64,000 nt of DNA from Pelobacter propionicus DSM 2379 (GCF_000015045.1 NC_008609.1:2241501-2305500); one strand, 5' to 3'; shown: positions 1 to 11,614, counted from the first letter of the stretch. Made by a program: numbers and translations. Notes: generated by a model from the sequence alone, not told the origin.

Positions 1-170
1 AGAGCGCCCGTGCCCTGGCAGCCTACCGCGGACTCCCGGACGTGGGGAGCGCGGAGATCCGTGATGGGGCACTGCTGGCCCTGCCCCACCGACAGAAACG
101 GCTCCCCTTCGAGGAATTGGGGAGTGAACGGGGCAGGCTGGAAAGAGTTCTGGAAGAGAGCCTGCCGTGA
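1..170 (+). CDS. Magnesium-chelatase-like AAA ATPase (BchI/ChlI-like), C-terminal end only
   Basis: Only the last 55 codons are in the window (reading frame starts at base 3). The visible peptide contains ARALAAYRG and LLALPHRQKR, which resemble the helical lid of BchI/ChlI ATPases (TARALAAL... ALPHRLRR). The stop codon TGA overlaps the GTG start of the next gene, so the two are translationally coupled, as expected for the I and D subunits of an ATP-driven metal chelatase. In a non-phototrophic anaerobe the metal is more likely cobalt for corrinoid synthesis than magnesium, but this is inference. Family call rests on a short stretch and on the neighbour. Confidence 0.6.
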   Translation, partial: SARALAAYRGLPDVGSAEIRDGALLALPHRQKRLPFEELGSERGRLERVLEESLP

Positions 171-2020
171 AATTCAGCCAGTTCATCGGCCAGGAGGATG
201 CCGGGCTGGGGCTGCTGCTGAACGCCGTCGATCCGCGCTGCGGCGGGCTTTTGCTGGTGGGAGGCAGGGGGAGCGGCAAATCCACCCTGGCCCGCCTGGC
301 ACGGGGCATCATCCCGGCCCACCTCCCCTTCGTCGAGCTGCCGCTGAATGTCACCGAAGAGTCGCTTTTGGGGGGCATCGACCTGGAACAGACCCTGGCC
401 AGCGGCCGACCTGTCCTACAACCGGGCATCATCTCGCGGGCGAATGGTGGCGTTGTCTTTGTGGACGACATCAACCTGCTCTCCCGGGAACTGCTGGCGC
501 TCTTGATGGAACCCCAGTCACGGGGTATGGAGATCATCCAGCGGGAGGGTCTGACCGAACAGAGAGAGAGCAGCTTTGTCATCCTGGCCACCATGAACCC
601 TGAAGAGGGAGACCTGTCGCCGCACCTGGCCGACCGCATCGGCCTCTGCGCCGTCATGGAGGAGCAGAACGGCCGCGATGAGCGTCTGGCCATCATGCGC
701 CTGGCCAAAGAGACTCCCTTTTTTACCGTCGAGCATGACCGGGAAGCCATGGACCTTATCAGTGTCGCCCGGGGTCTGCTGCCGGAGGTCAGGTTTTCAG
801 CCCAGGCCCTGGAGCATCTTCAACAGGTCGTGCAACGGAACATCAGCCCCGGCCACCGGGGCGACCTGTTTCTCTACCATGCGGCCCGAGCCTGTGCCGC
901 ATTGCAGGGCGCAGCCGATGTGGAAAAGGAGCACATCGACCGGGTCGCCAACCTGGTCTTCAGCCACCGTCGCCTGCAACTCCGTGAAGAGGAGCAGAAC
1001 TCCACCGAGCCGGAGCAGCCGCACGACCAGGACCAGCAGCAGAACAACGAACAGCGCGACGACCAGGGCGAACAGCCGCCTCCACCGGAGAACGGACAGG
1101 ATGAAAACGACCGGCACCCCTCCGGTGAGGGAGAGCATGAGTCCACCGTCTCAATGGGCGAATCTGCCCAGCGGGAAGAGATCATGGGGGTGGGGGCTCC
1201 TTTCAAGCTGCGCCGCCTCAGTTTTCGCAAGGATCGCCGAAAACGCCAGGCCAACGGCCGTCGCACCAGGACCCGCATCAAGGGGCGCGGCGGGCGCTAC
1301 GTCAAGAGCCTGCTCAGCTCGACCGAGCACGACATCGCCATCGACGCCACCCTGCGTGCCTGCGCCCCCTTTCAGAAGGCGCGCAATCGCCAGGGGATGC
1401 TGAAGATCGAGCAGGACGACCTGCGTTTCCGTCAGCGGGAGCGCAGGATGGGGCACCTGGTGCTGTTCGTGGTGGATGGATCCGGTTCCATGGGGGCTCG
1501 GCAGCGGATGATGGAAACCAAGGGCGCAGTCCAGTCGCTGCTCTTGGACTGTTACCAGAAACGGGACAAGGTGGCCATGATCGTCTTTCGCAAGGACCGG
1601 GCCGAACTGGTGCTGCCCCCCACGGCCAGCGTGGAGTTGGCTGCCAGGCGTCTGGCAGAGTTGCCGGTGGGGGGCAAGACCCCCCTGGCGTCCGGCCTGC
1701 TGAAAACCCACCGCCTGGTCAGGCGCACCTCTATGCACCACCCCGAACAGCGCATCCTGGTGGTACTGATCACCGATGGGAGAGGCAACCAGCACCTGAC
1801 GCCGGAAACTAGGAAGGAAGAGGTATCCAACCTGGCCGGCCTGCTGATGGAGGAGCCCCAGTGCGACTTCATCGTCATCGATACCGAGCATAAGGGCAAT
1901 TTCCTGCGAAGCGATCTGGCAATGGACCTGGCCCGCCAACTGGAGGCGGAGTACTACACCATCGAGGCGCTTAAGTCCGAGTACCTGGCCGGGATGGTCC
2001 AGGCCAGGATGCCCGGCTAA
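167..2020 (+). CDS. Magnesium/cobalt-chelatase-like subunit D (AAA + von Willebrand A domain)
   Basis: 617 aa. The order is an AAA ATPase domain with Walker A GGRGSGKST at about residues 32-40 and a Walker B-like VVFVDD near residue 95. An acidic, Gln/Pro-rich linker follows (about 270-330), then a basic stretch and a C-terminal VWA domain whose MIDAS motif DGSGS lies in LVLFVVDGSGSMG. This is the architecture of BchD/ChlD, the subunit that docks the I-subunit ring onto the large catalytic subunit during insertion of Mg or Co into a tetrapyrrole. The start is GTG, overlapping the upstream stop. The large chelatase subunit is not in the window. A MoxR/VWA-type chaperone is the alternative, but the linker and domain order favour BchD. 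Confidence 0.8.
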   Translation: MKFSQFIGQEDAGLGLLLNAVDPRCGGLLLVGGRGSGKSTLARLARGIIPAHLPFVELPLNVTEESLLGGIDLEQTLASGRPVLQPGIISRANGGVVFVDDINLLSRELLALLMEPQSRGMEIIQREGLTEQRESSFVILATMNPEEGDLSPHLADRIGLCAVMEEQNGRDERLAIMRLAKETPFFTVEHDREAMDLISVARGLLPEVRFSAQALEHLQQVVQRNISPGHRGDLFLYHAARACAALQGAADVEKEHIDRVANLVFSHRRLQLREEEQNSTEPEQPHDQDQQQNNEQRDDQGEQPPPPENGQDENDRHPSGEGEHESTVSMGESAQREEIMGVGAPFKLRRLSFRKDRRKRQANGRRTRTRIKGRGGRYVKSLLSSTEHDIAIDATLRACAPFQKARNRQGMLKIEQDDLRFRQRERRMGHLVLFVVDGSGSMGARQRMMETKGAVQSLLLDCYQKRDKVAMIVFRKDRAELVLPPTASVELAARRLAELPVGGKTPLASGLLKTHRLVRRTSMHHPEQRILVVLITDGRGNQHLTPETRKEEVSNLAGLLMEEPQCDFIVIDTEHKGNFLRSDLAMDLARQLEAEYYTIEALKSEYLAGMVQARMPG

Positions 2021-2095
2021 TGCCTGGAGAAACATCTTTGGGGCGTGGAAACGCGCGTCCGGCCACCACTGTGCTACGGTCCGGAAAGGCGACGA

Positions 2096-3097
2096 CTAGA
2101 AGCGGTACTCCAGCGAGACGGAGACGCTCGCCTGTTGCGACCAGACCTTGACCCCGTGGGACCAGGTATAATCAAGACCTATGTCATCGTTGACAATCCG
2201 GTGTGAACCGGTGGTTTTCAGCCTGAGATATTCCGCCTCCACTGCCAGAGACAGGGAGTCATAGAGGCTCTTTCTCAGTCCCAGGGAGGCGTGCCAGGCA
2301 TCCCCATGGGTATTTTCGTAGGTGTAGCGCTTTCCTGTCCTGAGGAGATGGTGGTCGCTGTTGTCCCCCTCCACATAGGCCCAATCCAGCTGCATGAGCA
2401 GGTTCAGGCCACCCACATCCAAGAGCCGCCCCAGGTCGATGTCAGAGCGCAAACCGATGAAATACTGCCAGTAGGTCTGCCAGAAACTGATCCCGTCTCC
2501 CGGCAAGGCAATCGAGCCCCCCTCTTCGTACTGCACCCCGTCATGGGTAACGAGATGGAAACTCTGCCAGCGAAAACCGATCAGAGGGCGGAGGCTGACC
2601 CACAGGGGAAGACCGATCCTGTCCGCCACCTCCAGGTCCATGTCCCCCCTGACCATGTAACTGGGCTCCATGCGACATTTCGACTCGCTGTAGATGGTGC
2701 GCACATCCGGCCTGAGATCATCATCCCAGTCCGAGTCCTTCATCATCCCATCCACATCCCCGTTAAGGTTTCTGAGCGCTTCCACGCCGATGGACAACCG
2801 GCGGTAGTTCGCCCTGAGCTCCGCCCCGCCCCACCAGGAATCGAGGGGAAACTCCAAACGACTGAACGGTTTCTGATGGGGGGGCAGAGGGTTGCCGAAT
2901 TCGTACGAAGTGTGACTGTTGAAGAGGCGTTTCGTCTTCGCACCCAGGGAAAGGTACGGGGTCAGGGAGGTCAGTCCATCGCTTTCTGCCGCACACAGGG
3001 GTGACGCGGCCAAAACCGCCAGGAGGAACAGGCTATGCACAAGGAGAGGGGCAGCGAGGGAGATCCCCAGTCGGTCGTTATCGGGAGTTTTTATCAT
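2096..3097 (-). CDS. Omptin-like outer-membrane beta-barrel (putative surface protease)
   Basis: 333 aa with an N-terminal signal peptide (hydrophobic segment about 17-37, cleavage near SPLCAA) and a C-terminal barrel strand ending in aromatic F (SLEYRF). Comparison by eye with E. coli OmpT finds matching blocks: LGAKTKRLF with LSGKTKERVY, GMMKDSDWDDD with GNMVDQDWMDS, and YVEGDNSDHH...GKRYTYEN with WVESSDNDEH...KKRITYRS. The four omptin active-site residues thus appear kept as D121, D123, D248 and H250. Omptins (peptidase family A26) cleave peptides at the cell surface and need LPS for activity. Monocistronic, convergent with the chelatase gene. Protease activity is inferred from the residues; a non-catalytic barrel remains possible. 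Confidence 0.65.
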   Translation of the reverse strand: MIKTPDNDRLGISLAAPLLVHSLFLLAVLAASPLCAAESDGLTSLTPYLSLGAKTKRLFNSHTSYEFGNPLPPHQKPFSRLEFPLDSWWGGAELRANYRRLSIGVEALRNLNGDVDGMMKDSDWDDDLRPDVRTIYSESKCRMEPSYMVRGDMDLEVADRIGLPLWVSLRPLIGFRWQSFHLVTHDGVQYEEGGSIALPGDGISFWQTYWQYFIGLRSDIDLGRLLDVGGLNLLMQLDWAYVEGDNSDHHLLRTGKRYTYENTHGDAWHASLGLRKSLYDSLSLAVEAEYLRLKTTGSHRIVNDDIGLDYTWSHGVKVWSQQASVSVSLEYRF

Positions 3098-3328
3098 GGG
3101 CGACTACTACATTTCCTGCGAGCCTGTCCATCGACAACACCCAGGGAGATGGAAAGTGCTGCACGCCCCGTCTCCCGTCCCCGGTTTTTCATTTATATTC
3201 CGCACTCTCCAGAGGCTGATCGATCAGGAGACATACCCCCACCCAAAAGAGAAACATCGTTTGACCGATCCGGGCACGAATGTTATACATGTGGCTCATT
3301 ACCCACTACCCATGTACCAGGAGGACCT

Positions 3329-4102
3329 ATGAAACAAAGCTTCAGCCGCTCACCCCATCTGTCGTTGCTCGTATCCCTCGTCGTTCTGCTGCTTCTGCCC
3401 TTTTCGGCGATTGCGGAGACAGGGGCTAACCTGATGCAGCCCCTGTCGGTAGCGAAAAGTTCGGCATCACCGGCAGGTGGTGCAGCGGACCTGATCGTAT
3501 CCAACATAAACATGTCACCGGGCAAACCGAACTCCAACGACCAAATCACCGTCTGGACCTTCGTCAAGAACGTCGGTCCGGTAACCGCTCCCGCCTCTTC
3601 CCTGCAACTGCAGGTGGGGGGAAAACTCTATCCACCAATCACCGTCCCCCCCCTGAAAGTCAATCAGGATTGGTGCTTTACCACCCAAACAGGACCGCTG
3701 CGCGCCTGGAATTACCAGATCACCGCCACGGTGAATCCCCAAAACCTGGTGGCGGAGACCAACTACGACAACAACAAGCGCATACGGAAGTTCACCGTCG
3801 CTCAGGGGCCGCAGGTGTTCATCAGGGACATAACCTGGAACAGGTCGACCAAAGTTTGGGTCGCTGAGGTGAAGAACACATCCTCGGCACGTGTGGAGAT
3901 AGGAGTAACCGGCTTTCCCCTGGAGAACGGCGGCAGCGGCATGACCAAATGGGCCAATACATCCCTTGCCGGCTATGCAACGTTCGAACTCAGGGGCGAC
4001 TACTCCTCGTTCAACGTGCCTGCCGGAACCAGGCTGAAGGTGCGCGTGATCAAGAAAGGCACGAATACCGTGCTGGATGAAAAGGTGCGCATACTGGATT
4101 AG
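3329..4102 (+). CDS. Secreted CARDB-domain protein
   Basis: 257 aa from the ATG that follows a strong ribosome binding site (AGGAGG about 5 bases upstream); an upstream in-frame extension lacks one. A signal peptide covers about residues 1-29 (hydrophobic LLVSLVVLLLLPF then SAIAE). Residues about 55-150 form a CARDB domain (cell-adhesion-related, Ig-like), with the typical ADLIVSNINMSP start, NVGPVTAP core and ETNYDNN near the end of the domain. A second beta-rich region follows to the C-terminus. CARDB domains are found in exported and surface proteins, but no enzymatic part is visible, so the function is unknown. It is divergent from the omptin-like gene, 231 bp away. Confidence 0.75.
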   Translation: MKQSFSRSPHLSLLVSLVVLLLLPFSAIAETGANLMQPLSVAKSSASPAGGAADLIVSNINMSPGKPNSNDQITVWTFVKNVGPVTAPASSLQLQVGGKLYPPITVPPLKVNQDWCFTTQTGPLRAWNYQITATVNPQNLVAETNYDNNKRIRKFTVAQGPQVFIRDITWNRSTKVWVAEVKNTSSARVEIGVTGFPLENGGSGMTKWANTSLAGYATFELRGDYSSFNVPAGTRLKVRVIKKGTNTVLDEKVRILD

Positions 4103-4417
4103 TTGAACATGCTGTCCGCTTGTTCCGGCAACGATTCAGGGAAGCGATAACAGCGTAACTATTGACTCTTTATAATCTCTTTTACCTTGACAGCCGACCT
4201 GACTCTTTTTTAATCAATCCAAAAGTAATGTGGATTTTTCAAAAGGTTGCGGCGCACCGTTCACAGCTTTTCAAGTGCAATTGTGGAAAAGACCAGACTG
4301 ATCAAGGGGCATTTCTGCCCCCCGGTCAACCTGGTTAACCGGCACGCACGCCGTACGGGTTAACCCTGTTTTGCCTTCGGGGAACTCGGAGTTGAATCCA
4401 CGGAGAGAATTAAAAGA
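4103..4417. other. Intergenic region between CARDB gene and histidine-rich gene
   Basis: No convincing gene. The stretch is AT-rich for about 150 bases, then holds a GC-rich part with the small hairpin-prone sequence GGTTAACC repeated (CTGGTTAACCGG and GGGTTAACCC). The last bases before the hairpin at 4418 read as a T-rich tract on the minus strand. I recognise no riboswitch or known RNA here. Confidence 0.4.
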
Positions 4418-4464
4418 ACACCAGGCAAAGGCGGGGGCTCCGTGCCCCCGCCTTTGCCTGGTGT
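4418..4464 (-). terminator. Strong intrinsic terminator of the histidine-rich gene
   Basis: A perfect 21-bp inverted repeat (4418-4438 with 4444-4464) with a 5-base loop starts in the stop codon of the minus-strand gene. On the minus strand it is followed by TCTTTTAATT. The stem is unusually long and perfect for a terminator. Confidence 0.8.
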
Positions 4465-4772
4465 CAGTGCTGATGGTCGTGCGCTTCCTGGTCATGGCCG
4501 GGATGGTCGTGACCATGCTCGCTGTCGGGATGGCTTTCGTGGCTGTGGTCATGGCCCGTCTTCCCGCCATGGACATGGGGATGCTCGTGGCTGTGGTCAT
4601 GGCCCGTCTTCCCGCCATGGACATGGGGATGCTCGTGGCTGTGGTGGTGGGGATGGACATGGTCATGCTCGTGGGGATGAACGTGCACCAGGTCCCCATG
4701 GCTGTGGGCATGCTCGTGGGTATGGTGGTGCGGATGCTGATGATCGTGGGTATGACTATGCTTTCCTTCCAT
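4464..4772 (-). CDS. Histidine-rich metal-binding protein (nickel/zinc store or chaperone)
   Basis: 102 aa, about 40 percent His, mostly HxH, HDH and HEHPHVH runs, with Asp, Glu, Gly and Pro and almost no hydrophobic residues. There is no signal peptide, so it is cytosolic. Such sequences bind Ni or Zn like Hpn of Helicobacter or His-rich tails of HypB/SlyD. A 16-residue unit (HEHPHVHGGKTGHDHS) occurs twice in tandem. A ribosome binding site GGAGA precedes the ATG. NikR is encoded 3.6 kb away and an FmdE-like gene is divergent, which suggests nickel, though zinc is not excluded. The antisense ORFs of similar length here are mirror images of the His codons. Confidence 0.75.
   Translation of the reverse strand: MEGKHSHTHDHQHPHHHTHEHAHSHGDLVHVHPHEHDHVHPHHHSHEHPHVHGGKTGHDHSHEHPHVHGGKTGHDHSHESHPDSEHGHDHPGHDQEAHDHQH
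4538..4645. repeat. 48-bp tandem repeat inside the histidine-rich gene
   Basis: Two perfect 48-bp units (4538-4585 and 4586-4633) followed by the first 12 bases of a third. The unit length is a multiple of three, so gain or loss of units changes the number of 16-residue His blocks without frameshift. Confidence 0.9.
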
Positions 4773-4821
4773 GGCGCTCTCCTTTTCCGGTTATGAACAA
4801 AATCGGTTATAGCCTGGTCTG

Positions 4822-4850
4822 ATTCTTCAACAGCTTGATTTCATTGTCAA
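4822..4850 (-). promoter_or_regulatory. Possible sigma70 promoter of the histidine-rich gene
   Basis: On the minus strand TTGACA (4850-4845) is followed after 17 bases by AAGAAT (4827-4822), about 50 bases upstream of the start codon. The -35 is consensus and the -10 is poor. The rest of the divergent intergenic stretch 4773-5111 shows nothing else I recognise. Confidence 0.4.
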
Positions 4851-5111
4851 TACCGTGCTACGGATACTTTTTTGCGGTGCGGCGAAGGCGCCGAATTATG
4901 AAAAAACGGTGCCGTCATCCCTCTGCGCGCCCTGACAGTCCCCAGTGTCATGGCGAATAGCGGAAGATGGCCAGACCATCGCTGATCCCTGTTGAAATAC
5001 TCACCCAAAACCCGTACCATTTGCCGGCTGCCGCCATCGGCGAAGAACCTGACACGGATACCGAAACTGGCTGCGATGGAACATGATGACACGAAAACAG
5101 GAGTGAACAGC

Positions 5112-5642
5112 ATGGATATGACGGAATGGGAAAGGTGCGTCGCCTTTCACGGCCATGAGTGCCCCGGCCTTGCCATCGGCATCAAGGTCTGCCAGGCGGC
5201 ACAGAAACATCTGGGGATAGGATTTTCAGCGGACGAGCAGGTGGTCTGCGTCACCGAGAACGACGCCTGCTGCGTGGACGGGATCCAGTTCATCGCCGGC
5301 TGCAGCGTGGGCAAGGGAAACCTGATCTTCCGCAACCGGGGCAAGATGGCCTTCACCTTCTTCCGGCGGGACACCGGCCAGGGGGCGCGTTTCGTCCTCA
5401 AGAGTTCGGTCTCGCGGGGGGATATGGAGCGCCCCGCCTATCAGCGGGCGCTTCTGGAGATAGACCCGGATGAGCTCTTCGACGTCAAGGAGCCCCCCTT
5501 TGCCCTGCCGGAAACGGCGCGCCTGTTTCCGGGGGTGATCTGCGAGCAGTGCGGCGAGACCACAGCCGAGCCGATGATCCGGCTTAAGGAGGGGCGCAGG
5601 CTCTGCCTTGACTGCTGTGAGGGCTACACACGGGGATGGTGA
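5112..5642 (+). CDS. FmdE-family protein with C-terminal zinc ribbon
   Basis: 176 aa from the ATG preceded by AGGAG; the longer upstream reading frame has no ribosome binding site. The N-terminal FmdE domain shows FHGHECPGLAIG and ENDACCVDGIQ..GCSVGKGN, the pattern of formylmethanofuran-dehydrogenase subunit E-like proteins, with conserved His and Cys for metal binding. The C-terminus has a four-Cys zinc ribbon (CEQCGE ... CLDCC). FmdE-like proteins occur in many anaerobes without methanogenesis, often near molybdenum, tungsten or nickel genes; their exact role is unknown. It is divergent from the His-rich gene. FmdE identity is secure, function is not. Confidence 0.8.
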   Translation: MDMTEWERCVAFHGHECPGLAIGIKVCQAAQKHLGIGFSADEQVVCVTENDACCVDGIQFIAGCSVGKGNLIFRNRGKMAFTFFRRDTGQGARFVLKSSVSRGDMERPAYQRALLEIDPDELFDVKEPPFALPETARLFPGVICEQCGETTAEPMIRLKEGRRLCLDCCEGYTRGW

Positions 5643-5676
5643 AACCGAAATCGGCCGCGGCCTGAGGGCATGGAGC

Positions 5677-8085
<2,409 letters not shown>

Positions 8086-8362
8086 CCGTATCTCCACCGC
8101 AAAAAGTGTGCTGGAAACAAGCCAGAAACAGAGTGCACACTCTACCCCGCGGCTACGGCCAAAGCAAGACTCTCTCTCGTAGTACAACCCGATTCGTCAG
8201 AAGGATATGCCCTCAAATCCCTGCTCGAGCCAGAACAAAGCATTCACCGCCGGGTGCTGGACGGAAGTTAGCCTGGACAGACAACAGCTGAAACACTTGA
8301 ACGCAGGCACGCTTTGACATATATATGGCGGTAGATGAATTCAATTGATTCGGGGAGGTATC

Positions 8363-8782
8363 ATGGGCGAGACCATTCGCTTCGGAATTTCCATTGACGA
8401 TAAACTACTGGAAAGCTTTGACCAACTGATTGAGCACAAGGGGTATGCCAACCGCTCAGAGGCGCTGCGGGATCTTATCCGAGCCTCGCTGATCGATGTG
8501 AAGTGGGAAAACGGGGAGGAGGAGATGGTCGGCACCGTGACCCTGGTGTTCAACCACCACGTGCGCGACCTGTCCGACAAGCTGACCGAGCACCAGCACG
8601 CCTATCACCACCAGATCATCTCGGCGCTGCATGTGCATCTGGATGCCCACAACTGCCTGGAAGTGTTGGTGGTGCGGGGAAAGGCGCGGGAGATCAAGAA
8701 GATCGCCGACGAGCTGATCGGCGTCAAGGGGGTCAAGCATGGCAAGCTGGTCATGACCGCCACCGGCCATGACCTGCACTGA
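8363..8782 (+). CDS. nikR: Nickel-responsive transcriptional regulator NikR
   Basis: 139 aa. An N-terminal ribbon-helix-helix domain ([18 protein letters not shown] ... [11 protein letters not shown]) is followed by the ACT-like nickel-binding domain. The Ni ligands of E. coli NikR (H76, H87, H89, C95) match H79, H90, H92 and C98 here (HAYHHQ ... [13 protein letters not shown]). The start is the ATG after GGGGAGG. As a tetramer it binds operator DNA when nickel is present and represses uptake genes. No nickel transporter is in the window; the His-rich gene nearby is a candidate target. I did not find a clear GTATGA-type operator. Confidence 0.92.
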   Translation: MGETIRFGISIDDKLLESFDQLIEHKGYANRSEALRDLIRASLIDVKWENGEEEMVGTVTLVFNHHVRDLSDKLTEHQHAYHHQIISALHVHLDAHNCLEVLVVRGKAREIKKIADELIGVKGVKHGKLVMTATGHDLH

Positions 8783-8791
8783 CGGCTCCGT

Positions 8792-9628
8792 TCAGGGGAT
8801 ATCGTCGCTCTTGCGGGCGACGATGTACATCACCTCATAGGTGGCCGGGATCATGCCGTCCCTCTGGAAACGGGAACGGTAGGTATCGGCCATGGCGGTC
8901 AACAACCCCCGCCATCCCAGCCCGCCACCGGTACCTGTGCGTGCGGGAGTGGTTGCGCCGATCCCCTTGATGGAGCGCAAGAGAGCGGGGACATCGGGAT
9001 GATACTCCATCTCGATCTCGGTCGCCACCATCACCTGGTCGAAACCCAGCCCCTCCAGGGCCTGACGCACATCCGTGGCACTGCGGAAGCGCTGCAAGCG
9101 CCCTCCACGGCAGTCGTCGCGGGAAAAGCGATCCGCCAGGGCCTCCCGGTAGCTCTCCTGCAGCTCCCACAATGTTTTCCCTCCGAAGAAGGCCGCGCAG
9201 AGCAGTCCGCCCGGCGCCAGCACACGCTGACATTCCCGGAAGCAACTGTCAAGCCGCTGAACCCACTGCAGCGTGGAGGCGGAGACCACCAGATCGAAGC
9301 ATGCGCTCCCGAAGGGGAGGGATTCGGCATCGCCATTGACCAGCATGGCAGCGGGGCCGAGACGCTGGGCCGAGCGCAGCGCCATGTTGAAGGCCAGGTC
9401 GAGACCGCAGAGCCGGGCAGTGGGATAGAGCCCGGCGAGTGCGGAGAGCATGGCCCCGGTGCCGCAGCCGATATCCAGCGCGCTTCCCGGCGCCGCGTCG
9501 CAGTGCGACTGCACCAGACGAGTCAGGTTGGTCACCACCCGCTTCTGCACCACCGCATGTCGGTCATACTCGCCGGCCTGGCGGTGGAATCCCCTGCCGA
9601 TCCTCGTTCTGTCATCTACCCTGTTCAA
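8792..9628 (-). CDS. bioC: Malonyl-[ACP] O-methyltransferase BioC
   Basis: 278 aa from a TTG start that follows AGCAGGAGG; the ATG ten codons upstream (9658) has no ribosome binding site and would increase overlap with bioH. The SAM-binding motif is ALDIGCGTGAML, followed by GLDLAF, NGDAESLPF and LVVSASTLQWV, all typical of BioC. The enzyme methylates the free carboxyl of malonyl-ACP so that fatty acid synthesis can build pimeloyl-ACP methyl ester. It is the last gene of a bioF-bioH-bioC operon with short overlaps, which supports the assignment over a generic methyltransferase. Confidence 0.88.
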   Translation of the reverse strand: MNRVDDRTRIGRGFHRQAGEYDRHAVVQKRVVTNLTRLVQSHCDAAPGSALDIGCGTGAMLSALAGLYPTARLCGLDLAFNMALRSAQRLGPAAMLVNGDAESLPFGSACFDLVVSASTLQWVQRLDSCFRECQRVLAPGGLLCAAFFGGKTLWELQESYREALADRFSRDDCRGGRLQRFRSATDVRQALEGLGFDQVMVATEIEMEYHPDVPALLRSIKGIGATTPARTGTGGGLGWRGLLTAMADTYRSRFQRDGMIPATYEVMYIVARKSDDIP

Positions 9629-10442
9629 AAATCCTCCTGCTGAAACGCGTGATTGCATCGTTGAATTCAGTGCAGCGGGTCAAGAAGGGCGCATGTCCGC
9701 AGCCGGCGAAAACGACCTGCCGGCATTCCGGAATCCTGCGCGCCATGTAGTCTGAAGCCAGGGGCAGGCAGATGGCGTCCCGGTCCCCGCCCATGATCAG
9801 TGTCGGCAGATCCACGGCCGGGAGCAGGGAGCGCAGGTCGGTCTCCCCGAGAAGCCTGAGCCCCTGCAGCGCCACCTCCCCCTCCGGCAGCGGGATCGAA
9901 GCCAGCATTCGCTGGATACGTCCGTCAGGGAAGCAGACATCGCGCTCGGCCTCGGCGAACATGCGCGAGACAAAATCCCGCAGCGTGATTAAGGGGTTGC
10001 GGCGCATCCTGGCCTGCATGCCGCGCAGTTCCCTGGCCTCCAGGGCATGGGGGAAGTCGTCGTCCGCAATGAAACGGGGGGTACCGGAAACCAGCACCAG
10101 CCCGGACAAGCGCTCCCGCAGCGTTCCCCAGGCCTGCAGGGCCAGCTGCGCCCCCAGGGACCACCCCGCCAGGAGCGCGCTCCTGAGATCCAGATGTCGG
10201 AACAGCTCATCCAGATCAGCGCACAGGGCGGAAAGAGTGAAGCCGTCGGGGGAGAGGTCGGATCGCCCATGGCCGGCCAGGTCGGGCGCGATCAGGCGAA
10301 AATCACGCTGAAGGGTCTCCAGCTGGAAGCGCCACACCTGCGACGACATGCACCAGCCGTGCAGCAGCACCAGCGGAATCCCCTCCCCCTGATCCTCGTA
10401 CCAGAGGCGCCGTCCGCTCCCGAGCCTGAGCCAAGGCATCAA
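9612..10442 (-). CDS. bioH: Pimeloyl-[ACP] methyl ester esterase BioH (alpha/beta hydrolase)
   Basis: 276 aa alpha/beta hydrolase. Oxyanion region [11 protein letters not shown], nucleophile elbow GWSLG, acid in IMGGDRD, and catalytic His in [11 protein letters not shown]. BioH hydrolyses pimeloyl-ACP methyl ester to stop chain elongation and release the BioF substrate. The ATG overlaps the bioF stop, and its 3' end overlaps bioC. The fold alone is not specific, but position between bioF and bioC makes BioH likely. Confidence 0.82.
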   Translation of the reverse strand: MMPWLRLGSGRRLWYEDQGEGIPLVLLHGWCMSSQVWRFQLETLQRDFRLIAPDLAGHGRSDLSPDGFTLSALCADLDELFRHLDLRSALLAGWSLGAQLALQAWGTLRERLSGLVLVSGTPRFIADDDFPHALEARELRGMQARMRRNPLITLRDFVSRMFAEAERDVCFPDGRIQRMLASIPLPEGEVALQGLRLLGETDLRSLLPAVDLPTLIMGGDRDAICLPLASDYMARRIPECRQVVFAGCGHAPFLTRCTEFNDAITRFSRRIFEQGR

Positions 10443-11614
10443 ACCACTCCCAGACGCCTGCCGATATGGGTGATCCGTTCCGCGGCCCAGGTCAGGTCCT
10501 GGGGCGAATGGGTTGCCATGACCGTGCAGCGCAACCGGCAGGCGCCGGCAGGCACGGTGGGGGGGCGTATCCCCTGGACGAACATTCCCTCCTCCAGCAG
10601 TTGCCGGGAGAAGTCCATGGTCTCTTCGGCGCCGCCGGTGAGGATCGGCACGATCTGGGTGTTTCCCTCCCCCAGGAAAAAACCGGCATCCCGCAGCAGC
10701 CCCCGGAACAGGGATGTGTTGTCGCGGAGCCGCTTCCTCAGTTCGTCCCCCTCGGCCGCCTGAACCAGTTCCAGGGCTGCCGTGGAAACCGCCAGCACCG
10801 CCGGCGGCAGGGAGGTGGAGAAGATGAAGCTGCGGGCGCGGTTGACAAGGAGATCGCGCAGTTCCCGGGAGAGGGCGGCATAGGCGCCAAAGCTCCCCAA
10901 CGCCTTGCCGAAGGTCCCCACGTGGATATCGATATGGGAGAGAACCCCCAGCAGTTCAGCGCTTCCCCTCCCCTGTTCGCCCAGCACGCCGCAGCCGTGG
11001 GCATCGTCCACCATCAGCAAGGCATCGTGGCGCCGACGGAGTTCCGCAAGCTCCGCCAGCGGCGCCAGGTCGCCGTCCATGCTGAAGACGCCGTCGCTGA
11101 CGATCAGGCAGCGCCCCGTGCCGCGCTGCTTTTCCATCAGCCCGGCCAGGGCAACGGCATCGTTGTGGGGATAGCGCACCAACCGGGCGCCGGAGAGCAG
11201 GGCGCCGTCGATGATGCTGGCATGGTTGAGGCGGTCGCAGAAGATCACGTCCCCCCTGCCCACCAGGGCCTGGATGATACCGGTGTTGGCGGCATAGCCG
11301 CTGTTGAAGGCCAGGGCGCTCTCGGTGCGCTTGAATGCCGCCACCGCCGTTTCCAGGGCCTCGTGCGGCTCCATGCTGCCGGAAACCAGGCGCGAGGCGC
11401 CGCTGGAACTGCCGAACTGTTCGGCGGCTGCCATGGAGGCCGCGATGAGGGCCGGGTGCTCGGCCAATCCCAGATAGTTGTTGGAGCAGAGCAAGAGCAG
11501 CTGGCGCCCCTCCATGGTCACCCGCGCAGACTGCCGTCCCTGGATCAGGCGCGTGGAGCGGAACAGCCCCTTAGCGCGGATCTGCTCCAACTCATCCTGT
11601 ACTGTACGACCCAT
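10439..11614 (-). CDS. bioF: 8-amino-7-oxononanoate synthase BioF
   Basis: 391 aa from the ATG that follows GGAGGG; the 17-codon upstream extension is rejected. A PLP-dependent alpha-oxoamine synthase: [14 protein letters not shown] near the N-terminus, [28 protein letters not shown], and the PLP-lysine motif [15 protein letters not shown]. It condenses pimeloyl-ACP (or CoA) with L-alanine to give KAPA. The close relative Kbl (glycine C-acetyltransferase) has the same motifs, but linkage to bioH and bioC decides for BioF. First gene of the operon; bioA, bioD and bioB are not in the window. Confidence 0.88.
   Translation of the reverse strand: MGRTVQDELEQIRAKGLFRSTRLIQGRQSARVTMEGRQLLLLCSNNYLGLAEHPALIAASMAAAEQFGSSSGASRLVSGSMEPHEALETAVAAFKRTESALAFNSGYAANTGIIQALVGRGDVIFCDRLNHASIIDGALLSGARLVRYPHNDAVALAGLMEKQRGTGRCLIVSDGVFSMDGDLAPLAELAELRRRHDALLMVDDAHGCGVLGEQGRGSAELLGVLSHIDIHVGTFGKALGSFGAYAALSRELRDLLVNRARSFIFSTSLPPAVLAVSTAALELVQAAEGDELRKRLRDNTSLFRGLLRDAGFFLGEGNTQIVPILTGGAEETMDFSRQLLEEGMFVQGIRPPTVPAGACRLRCTVMATHSPQDLTWAAERITHIGRRLGVV

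Noticed and set aside
4371-4822. Met/Val-rich and Gly/His-rich plus-strand ORFs
   Set aside because: They are the mirror of the His-codon runs on the minus strand.
8300-8362. NikR self-operator or clear promoter
   Set aside because: TTGACA at 8314 lacks a convincing -10 at standard spacing and no GTATGA-type dyad is present.
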